DNA of 25,666 nucleotides from Onstottus_A sp049273835 (GTDB lineage Bacteria > Acidobacteriota > Blastocatellia > UBA7656), in NCBI GenBank assembly GCA_049273835.1, contig JBASRM010000313.1, positions 1-25,666 on the forward strand, in the 5' to 3' direction. Numbering within the stretch: position 1 is the stretch's first letter; each line of letters opens with the position of its first letter. Under the pieces are notes generated by a model. The model did no database searches and was not told the DNA's origin. It saw only the letters and a list, made by a program, of their open reading frames with translations. Positions 21,039-25,666 of this stretch are shown in pieces. The position numbers and the translations under genes were made by a program.

Positions 21039-21656
21039 TTACAATCCGCTGTCTAGAAGCCGAGAGGCGAGCTCTGCACGGCCTCGCACATTCGCTTTCT
21101 GGTAAACCTTGTCAAGGTGTTTGTTGACAGTTTCGACGCTTATCCTCAAGCGAGCAGCGATCTCCAGATTCTTATTACCCTTCAGGCATTCGACCGCGAC
21201 CTGCCCTTCTCTCTCCGTTAAACCCCAGGTTTGTCTCAAGTGCTCTTCATAACTAGACCAACGCGAGGCGGATCGTTTGACCAAACACAAAACGTAGCTC
21301 TCTTCTCCTAACATTCCGTTTGGCATCAAGGTGCAGTGGATTTCGTGTTCGATTCGGCCTACGGTCATATCGCGTACCGTAGACTGTTCACCGGCAATTT
21401 CGCGCGTTTCGTACGTCTCCTGGTAAAAGTCGGCGGCGGACTCTATTACCGCAGCTACAAGGAGATGGCCCTCCCGATTTTCAACCAATAGCTTATCAAA
21501 TGCTCTATTATGCCAGACGAGTTGTCCCTCAGAATTCATGAAGACCGCGCCCTCGCTGATTTCATCGAGCGCAGCCGCCAGGCAGTACAGGCGATCTCCT
21601 CGGTTTGCTGGAGGAGCTGCCACGGGAAGGGATGAAAAAGACCCTTGAGCTAACAT
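21039..21656 (-). CDS. PAS-domain LuxR-family transcriptional regulator
   Basis: This 205-residue protein combines a PAS-like sensor (about 25-125; LAAALDEISEGAVFMNSEGQ then LVWHNRAFDKLL) with a LuxR-type DNA-binding domain (about 140-203; LTEREGQVAVECLKG, NLEIAARLRISVETVNKHLDKVYQK). It probably senses a small molecule or redox state and binds DNA as a dimer. Conserved LuxR helix-turn-helix residues (Glu in TEREGQVA, and the VETVNKH recognition helix) are present. A GAGGA ribosome site lies 7 bases before the ATG. It is transcribed toward the PqqD-like gene, with a 204-base gap that holds no visible gene, and diverges from the XRE gene. The targets are unknown. Confidence 0.85.
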   Translation of the reverse strand: MLAQGSFSSLPVAAPPANRGDRLYCLAAALDEISEGAVFMNSEGQLVWHNRAFDKLLVENREGHLLVAAVIESAADFYQETYETREIAGEQSTVRDMTVGRIEHEIHCTLMPNGMLGEESYVLCLVKRSASRWSSYEEHLRQTWGLTEREGQVAVECLKGNKNLEIAARLRISVETVNKHLDKVYQKANVRGRAELASRLLDSGL

Positions 21657-22048
21657 ACAGTCGTCCTCGGTTCTCGCCTCTGGAGGCCAACACCATTAGC
21701 AGCACTGCGCTGGGCGATCTAGATGGTTCCGCGTTGGTTTCTTATCAAAAAGGGGCAGGGAGGCTAGTAGTCTGTGGGATAGCAGGAGTCTTTTTCCGCC
21801 TCCCAAGGCTCTGTTCCGACCCCGCATCATTGATAGAGATCGAACTAGAGGAAGCTTCGAGTCGGTTATAAGTTAGGCAATTAGTGTTGTCAACAGTTTT
21901 GAGTCTCACGACTTAATTGATAGACGCTGCAAATGGGATCGCCGGCAGTCGTTCCTCGCTACAACCACCTTGCGCTCCCCCAACTGGAAAGTCACATCAA
22001 TTCTTCTTTTCCCTACCTTTGAAATCGACGCGCGATGAGGAGCCGGTT
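21657..22048. other. Divergent intergenic region between LuxR and XRE regulators
   Basis: This gap of about 390 bases should hold the promoters of both regulators. I see no confident -35/-10 pair; TTGTCA near 21888 is a possible -35. A reading frame at 21605-21871 overlaps the LuxR gene start and lacks support. Confidence 0.45.
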
Positions 22049-22102
22049 ATGGATGACCGCCTCCGCAGTCACACCAAAACACATAGACTTAGAGACCAAT
22101 AA
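22049..22102 (+). CDS. Possible 17-codon leader or micro-ORF before the XRE regulator
   Basis: The ORF encodes MDDRLRSHTKTHRLRDQ, a basic peptide, with a near-perfect ribosome site, GAGGAG (22037-22042), 6 bases before the ATG. It ends 17 bases before the XRE gene, which has its own GGGGAG site. This could be a translated leader that tunes the regulator, or a small peptide. Coding support beyond the ribosome site is absent. Confidence 0.35.
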   Translation: MDDRLRSHTKTHRLRDQ

Positions 22103-22119
22103 ATTGAAGGGGAGCCAGA

Positions 22120-22458
22120 ATGCCTAAGCCAATACTAGGATTTTCAAACGAGGAAGCAGGCGCGGCCAGCACGAACGCCAGCGGCGATGCGCGCCGCAGT
22201 CCACTTGCCGAACTGGTGAGTGAGAACCTGCGGACAAAGGGCATGCGACAAGTTGATTTTTGCCGGCTGACCGGATTCGACCAGGGCTTACTGTCCAAGA
22301 TTCTCTCTTCGGTAGTCAACACATTGAATATTGAAACGGCGCTGAAACTGGCCGACGGCCTCGGCCTTCAGCCGAATGTGGTCTTCGAGGCCATCGGCAA
22401 GAAGGACGTGGACGAGCTTTTGCGACGCTTCTATTGCAGCAGCGAGCAAGTGATGTGA
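22120..22458 (+). CDS. XRE (Cro/C1-type helix-turn-helix) transcriptional regulator
   Basis: This is a 112-residue protein. After a variable N-terminus (1-28), residues about 29-92 form a Cro/C1-type helix-turn-helix: LAELVSENLRTKGMRQVDFCR, then LTGFDQGLLSKILSSVVNTLN and IETALKLADGLGLQPNVVFEAI. The short C-terminal tail contains one Cys and may aid dimer formation. A GGGGAG ribosome site lies 6 bases before the ATG. It could bind the inverted repeat 215-250 bases downstream of its stop codon, but this is only suggested by position. No toxin partner or phage gene adjoins it. Confidence 0.85.
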   Translation: MPKPILGFSNEEAGAASTNASGDARRSPLAELVSENLRTKGMRQVDFCRLTGFDQGLLSKILSSVVNTLNIETALKLADGLGLQPNVVFEAIGKKDVDELLRRFYCSSEQVM

Positions 22459-22459
22459 G

Positions 22460-22480
22460 CTGGATCAGTTCTCGGTCCAG
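22460..22480 (+). terminator. Weak stem-loop after the XRE gene
   Basis: ctggatc pairs with ggtccag (7 bp, one wobble) around a 7-base loop, starting right after the stop codon. It lacks a T-run, so a terminator role is doubtful. Confidence 0.25.
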
Positions 22481-22670
22481 AACCCCGCGCTGGAATCTAT
22501 CAGAGCATGGCGAGCGACTCAATTGACCGGAGTAGCCGGCTCGATAGATCGGCGCGCCTGAGGGTACAGAGCACACTGCCGCTTAGCTAGCTCGATAACC
22601 CCACCCCTCCTCCCCAGTTGACTCAAAACATAGCTTTGGGTTAGCGAGACTGGTTACTTTTTTTTAGGTG
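22481..22670. other. Intergenic region without a visible gene
   Basis: About 190 bases leading into an AT-rich block (from about 22652, with a run of T). No ORF with a ribosome site or clear promoter stands out; TTGACT at 22619 has no good -10 partner. Confidence 0.5.
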
Positions 22671-22702
22671 GAAATATTTTTCCGTTGTTCTGAAAATATT
22701 TC
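22671..22702. promoter_or_regulatory. Perfect AT-rich inverted repeat abutting a promoter (operator candidate)
   Basis: gaaatatttt (22671-22680) and aaaatatttc (22693-22702) are perfect 10-bp reverse complements with 12 bases between them, spanning about three helical turns. The right arm ends exactly where the -35 box begins, a typical activator or repressor position. Confidence 0.6.
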
Positions 22703-22731
22703 TTGACACAAATAAGCAATGAGGCTAAGAT
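22703..22731 (+). promoter_or_regulatory. Predicted sigma-70-type promoter upstream of the 62-codon ORF and PQQ enzyme
   Basis: TTGACA (22703-22708, perfect), a 17-base spacer, then TAAGAT (22726-22731, 4 of 6). The start would be near 22738, leaving about 165 bases to the 62-codon ORF and about 450 bases to the PQQ-dependent enzyme gene. Confidence 0.6.
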
Positions 22732-22743
22732 GACTTTCGCCGA

Positions 22744-22789
22744 AATTGGAGGCTCGCGGGGGAAAGGATTATTCCGCACGCCGCCAATT
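22744..22789 (+). other. Stem-loop at the 5' end of the predicted leader
   Basis: aattgg (22744-22749) pairs with ccaatt (22784-22789), then ggc with gcc across an A-G mismatch, and gcgg with ccgc further in. The structure begins about six bases from the predicted transcription start. It could stabilise the mRNA or be part of a regulatory leader; I do not recognise a riboswitch class. Confidence 0.4.
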
Positions 22790-22902
22790 GAGCACGCGTA
22801 AATCTCCTGTCTGCATTTTGTTGTACGTCGAGGACTGGAGTTAATAGGGTCTATGTTGTTTTTTGCCCTTGATGGGCACGCACTTTGTCAGCAAGGAAAC
22901 AG

Positions 22903-23091
22903 ATGCGAACCGGTCTGACACGCGATCTGTTCCTCCTTAATCGGCTCGAGAGGGACCGCTCCGCGGCGAATCAGAACCCAGGAAGGTCGCCCGCGGTGCG
23001 TTCCCTCTCCTTTTTGTCACAAGCGCTTTATCAATCCATCTTGGTAGTGAACAGAAATTCAGGACTCGCAAACGCCAATTCCGGTCTTTAG
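22903..23091 (+). CDS. Possible small protein ending in a repeated NxNSGL motif
   Basis: This is a 62-codon ORF with an AAGGA ribosome site 5 bases before its ATG, placed downstream of a strong promoter. The peptide is basic and polar at the start, has a mildly hydrophobic middle (VRSLSFLSQALYQSILVV), and ends in NRNSGL-A-NANSGL. The two hexapeptides use different third-position bases (tca/tcc, gga/ggt, ctc/ctt), so the repeat is kept at protein rather than DNA level, which mildly supports true coding. I recognise no family. It may be a secreted or modified peptide or a leader for the PQQ enzyme gene 97 bases further on. A TTG start at 22885 would add six residues. Confidence 0.4.
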   Translation: MRTGLTRDLFLLNRLERDRSAANQNPGRSPAVRSLSFLSQALYQSILVVNRNSGLANANSGL

Positions 23092-23188
23092 AACACCGTC
23101 CCACTCTGCTTGTTGTAAGCTCGTCTATGCGATAGTATCTCGCCCATTGTTGATCCCTAAGTAAGCACCTCAAACAAGAGGAGTTTCG

Positions 23189-24916
23189 ATGAACTACCGC
23201 AAGAAACTACACTTAGCTCAGGCTTTTGGCGCGCTGTCTTTTATGATCGTTCTAACGGCGCTTGGCGGCGATGCAAGCGCTCAAGATGGGAACGGTGACA
23301 TGACCGGCGAACGGTTAATAAATGCACGCAAGGAGCCTCAGAACTGGGCGACGTATTTCGGAGCTTACGACGCGTGGCGATACAGCTCGCTCGATCAAAT
23401 TCGAACTGACAACGTCAAGAACCTGACCTCGGTCTGGGTATTTCAAACCGGGAAGGTTGAGGGAGGGCTCAATGCAACCCCCATCGTTGTCGATGGAATT
23501 ATGTACCTGATCGCCAGCGAAAACCGCGTCTTCGCTTTGAATGCTGAGACCGGCGAGCGGCTGTGGACTTACAACTACAAAGTTCCACGCGACTTCTTCT
23601 CACCGTACGGCAAATTCAATCGCGGTGTCGCGGTTGGTTATGGTTTGGTATTTTTTGGCACGATGGACAATCACGTCGTCGCTCTCGACGCTAAAACAGG
23701 CAAAGAGGTCTGGAACGTCGAAGTAGAGGACGTCAAGAAATGCGGCTGCAACATCAACGGCGCCCCGTTCATCGTCAAAGATAAAGTTGTCGTCGGCGGA
23801 ACCGGCGGCGACAGCGCGCATCGCGGCTACATCAACGCCTTTCATGCCAGGACCGGAAGGCTCGCCTGGCGGTTCTACACAATACCAGGGCCAGGGGAGC
23901 CGGGGCACGAGAGCTGGGGCGGGACCGAGATGTGGAAGTATGGTGGCGGCTCGACCTGGCTGACTGGCTCTTATGACCCCGCGCAGAACTTGATCTTCTG
24001 GGGAATAGGCAATCCATCGTCGGATTTCGACAACTCAGTACGCCCCGGAGACAATCTCTACACAAACTGCATCGTTGCGATAGACGCCGACACCGGTAAG
24101 CTGAAGTGGTATTACCAGGAAATCCCTCGTGACGCTTGGGATTTTGATTCAGCTTATGAATCGGTGCTCATAGATGTAACTCGCAACGGTAAGACCGAGA
24201 AGCTTCTTGTTCACCCCAACAAGAGTGGCTTCGTCTGGGTGCTTGATCGCATCACCGGGAAGTTCATAAACGCGTGGCCTTACGTCGATACAATCAACTG
24301 GGTAAAAACCATTGATAAAGACGGGAAGCTGATAGACCGCAACGAACCGGAGATCGGAAAGCCGAAGCTGATTTGTCCTAACTGGGGTGGTGGCCGTAGC
24401 TGGAATCACTCAGCTTACAGCCCGCGAACGGGATTTTTCTACAACGATGGAATAGAGTGGTGCGCTGACGTGACTGTTCATCCCCAAGAGGCCCGCGAAG
24501 GCCGCCCCTTTGTATCGGGCAACGTAGATGTTAAGCCGCCGCCGGGAGGACCTATCCGCGCCCACCTGGACGCATTTGATCCGGTGTCAGGACAAAAGAA
24601 ATGGTCTGTGCCATTTAAGTATCCCATCCTGTCTTCCTTGCTGGTAACCGGCGGCGACGTATTGTTCACCGGCGATGCTGAAGGCCACTTCCTTGCGTTT
24701 GATGCAAAGACCGGCAAGCAGCTCTGGTCGTTCAACACCGGATCGGGCCACCGCGGCGGGCCGATTACTTATTCGGTTAAGGGCCGCCAATTTGTGGCAG
24801 CGCCGTCGGGATTGGGATCGATATTTGTCAGCTCCATGCCGCGGACGTGGCCCGAGGCGGCGGGCTGGCCCGGCGGATCGGCGGTGTTTGTTTTTGCTCT
24901 GCCGGACCGCAAGTGA
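23189..24916 (+). CDS. Secreted PQQ-dependent alcohol-dehydrogenase-type enzyme
   Basis: This is a 575-residue protein with a signal peptide (about 1-31, ending ASA-Q) and an eight-bladed propeller of the methanol/ethanol dehydrogenase family. Tryptophan-docking repeats such as VFALNAETGERLWTY and VVALDAKTGKEVW recur. The motif WDFD places the catalytic Asp at 318 and a second Asp at 320; the +2 Asp is the hallmark of lanthanide-using XoxF-like enzymes. Asn275 in GIGNP fits the metal site, whereas the usual metal-binding Glu appears as Asp208 (GGDSAHRG). The vicinal Cys-Cys of classic enzymes is missing. It would oxidise an alcohol or aldehyde in the periplasm and hand electrons to the following cytochrome c. 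A GAGGAG site lies 5 bases before the ATG. Confidence 0.85.
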   Translation: MNYRKKLHLAQAFGALSFMIVLTALGGDASAQDGNGDMTGERLINARKEPQNWATYFGAYDAWRYSSLDQIRTDNVKNLTSVWVFQTGKVEGGLNATPIVVDGIMYLIASENRVFALNAETGERLWTYNYKVPRDFFSPYGKFNRGVAVGYGLVFFGTMDNHVVALDAKTGKEVWNVEVEDVKKCGCNINGAPFIVKDKVVVGGTGGDSAHRGYINAFHARTGRLAWRFYTIPGPGEPGHESWGGTEMWKYGGGSTWLTGSYDPAQNLIFWGIGNPSSDFDNSVRPGDNLYTNCIVAIDADTGKLKWYYQEIPRDAWDFDSAYESVLIDVTRNGKTEKLLVHPNKSGFVWVLDRITGKFINAWPYVDTINWVKTIDKDGKLIDRNEPEIGKPKLICPNWGGGRSWNHSAYSPRTGFFYNDGIEWCADVTVHPQEAREGRPFVSGNVDVKPPPGGPIRAHLDAFDPVSGQKKWSVPFKYPILSSLLVTGGDVLFTGDAEGHFLAFDAKTGKQLWSFNTGSGHRGGPITYSVKGRQFVAAPSGLGSIFVSSMPRTWPEAAGWPGGSAVFVFALPDRK

Positions 24917-24922
24917 TCTCAG

Positions 24923-25666
24923 ATGAGTACCGATTGCGAGCTCGGGATGAACACCCACAATCTCCGGCGTACCCGACATCCGGTCAAAGTTTATTTGTCT
25001 CGGTCAATTGTTCTGCTGTTTGCGGTCGTCCTGGCCCTAACCATCACCTCCCAAGACCTTGAAGCTTCATCGCGTGCCACTGTTGTCCAGCAACAAGACA
25101 GGCTCAAGGACCCGACGTTCATTTCGGATGGAGCCAGGTTGTTCGCGCCTTCGTGCGGTAACGCATATTGCCACGGTACCAAGGGCGCTGGAGGAGGAGC
25201 GCCTCGTCTTAGAGGCAGGGAGCTCGATGCCGCTTACTTGTTTAAAACCATCTCAAACGGAATTCCGGGCACCGGTATGCTGAGCTTCAAAACGGAGCTT
25301 TCAGAGGACCGAATATGGAAACTTGTTGCGTTCATTATGTCGGATCCCAAGTCAGACCCGGCAGTCAAGGCTCCAGTTTCCGGCAGAGTATCATCAATCT
25401 CACGGGCGGAGTCTGGCAATTCTGCTCCGACCATCGCCGCCTCGTCGCTCATCGGCGACCCGCAGGCAGGTAGAGCTCTGTTCTTCGATTCGACTCAGGT
25501 TAAGAGTTGTCAGTCATGTCATTCATTTTCCGGCGAAGGAAAGCCGATCGGTCCCGACTTGTCGAGCCTCGAAAAGAAATCGCCGCGAGAGCTGTTTTTG
25601 AATATCGTGCTCGTAGGCGAGAGCAAAGACCCTCGATATGCCACCGTCACGGTAACGCTGAAGAAC
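24923..25666 (+). CDS. Diheme c-type cytochrome, cut by the window edge
   Basis: This frame is open for 248 codons to the window end, so the C-terminus is missing. A signal or anchor helix lies at about 25-43. The first heme site is CGNAYCH (78-84), a CX4CH spacing rather than CX2CH; Met119 in GTGML could be its sixth ligand. A second, standard site CQSCH is at 196-200 in a second cytochrome domain. The gene starts 6 bases after the PQQ enzyme's stop codon, so the pair is almost certainly co-transcribed and this is its likely electron acceptor. An ATG at 24947 is an alternative start with a GAG site close upstream. Confidence 0.85.
   Translation, partial: MSTDCELGMNTHNLRRTRHPVKVYLSRSIVLLFAVVLALTITSQDLEASSRATVVQQQDRLKDPTFISDGARLFAPSCGNAYCHGTKGAGGGAPRLRGRELDAAYLFKTISNGIPGTGMLSFKTELSEDRIWKLVAFIMSDPKSDPAVKAPVSGRVSSISRAESGNSAPTIAASSLIGDPQAGRALFFDSTQVKSCQSCHSFSGEGKPIGPDLSSLEKKSPRELFLNIVLVGESKDPRYATVTVTLKN

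Noticed and set aside
21374..21387. 14-base match to the repeat array at position 1 (gtaccgtagactgt)
   Set aside because: It sits inside the PAS-LuxR coding region, does not complete the hairpin, and is most likely chance.
21605..21871. 88-codon frame on the plus strand between the regulators
   Set aside because: It starts antisense inside the LuxR gene, has no ribosome site and no domain.

Overview
The window looks like a chromosomal segment of a diderm (Gram-negative-type) bacterium with moderately high GC. It carries lpxA, a TonB-family protein, a type IV pilus retraction ATPase, alternative complex III (ACIII) genes and a lone PQQ-dehydrogenase/cytochrome c pair. That mixture, a cytochrome c with a CX4CH heme motif, and 7-bp repeats between genes fit Acidobacteriota (Blastocatellia-like) best. 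The taxonomic call is inference; there is no rRNA or marker gene here to settle it.

Region 1 (1-5740, minus strand) is the front of an ACIII operon, read right to left: pentaheme ActA, molybdopterin-oxidoreductase-like ActB1, four-cluster ferredoxin ActB2, NrfD-like ActC, and DUF3341 ActD. A good sigma-70-type promoter precedes ActA. ActB is split into two genes. The operon probably continues beyond the left edge with further Act and oxidase subunits. Three copies of a hairpin-forming tandem repeat fill the last 157 bases. Together these genes would oxidise quinol and pass electrons to a periplasmic cytochrome or terminal oxidase.

Region 2 (5867-13123, minus strand) holds a large SpoIID/SPOR cell-wall protein and a TonB-family protein (adjacent, probably co-transcribed), a beta-lactamase-fold serine hydrolase, a TrmH/SpoU RNA methyltransferase, and an unrecognised polytopic membrane protein overlapping it. 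GTTTCTG-type heptanucleotide repeats lie in two gaps, and a related repeat lies inside the spoIID-like gene.

Region 3 (13228-19679, mostly plus strand) holds an APC-family permease with a cytosolic stress-protein-like tail, a DUF374 acyltransferase whose stop codon overlaps that of convergent lpxA, a PilT/PilU-family ATPase followed by a zinc-ribbon/degenerate-receiver protein, and tRNA-Arg(UCG).

Region 4 (19680-23188) is more AT-rich and looks accessory. It has a promoter-driven, highly structured candidate small RNA with C-rich loops and its own terminator-like hairpin. It also has a PqqD-like (RiPP recognition element) protein with a small ORF behind it, a PAS-LuxR regulator, and an XRE regulator preceded by a 17-codon ORF. 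Last comes a promoter abutting a perfect inverted repeat, upstream of a 62-codon ORF ending in a repeated NxNSGL motif. The candidate RNA and the small ORFs are the most novel-looking items.

Region 5 (23189-25666, plus strand) is a secreted PQQ-dependent alcohol-dehydrogenase-type enzyme carrying the Asp associated with lanthanide dependence, followed by a diheme cytochrome c cut by the window edge. They probably form a periplasmic oxidation pair.
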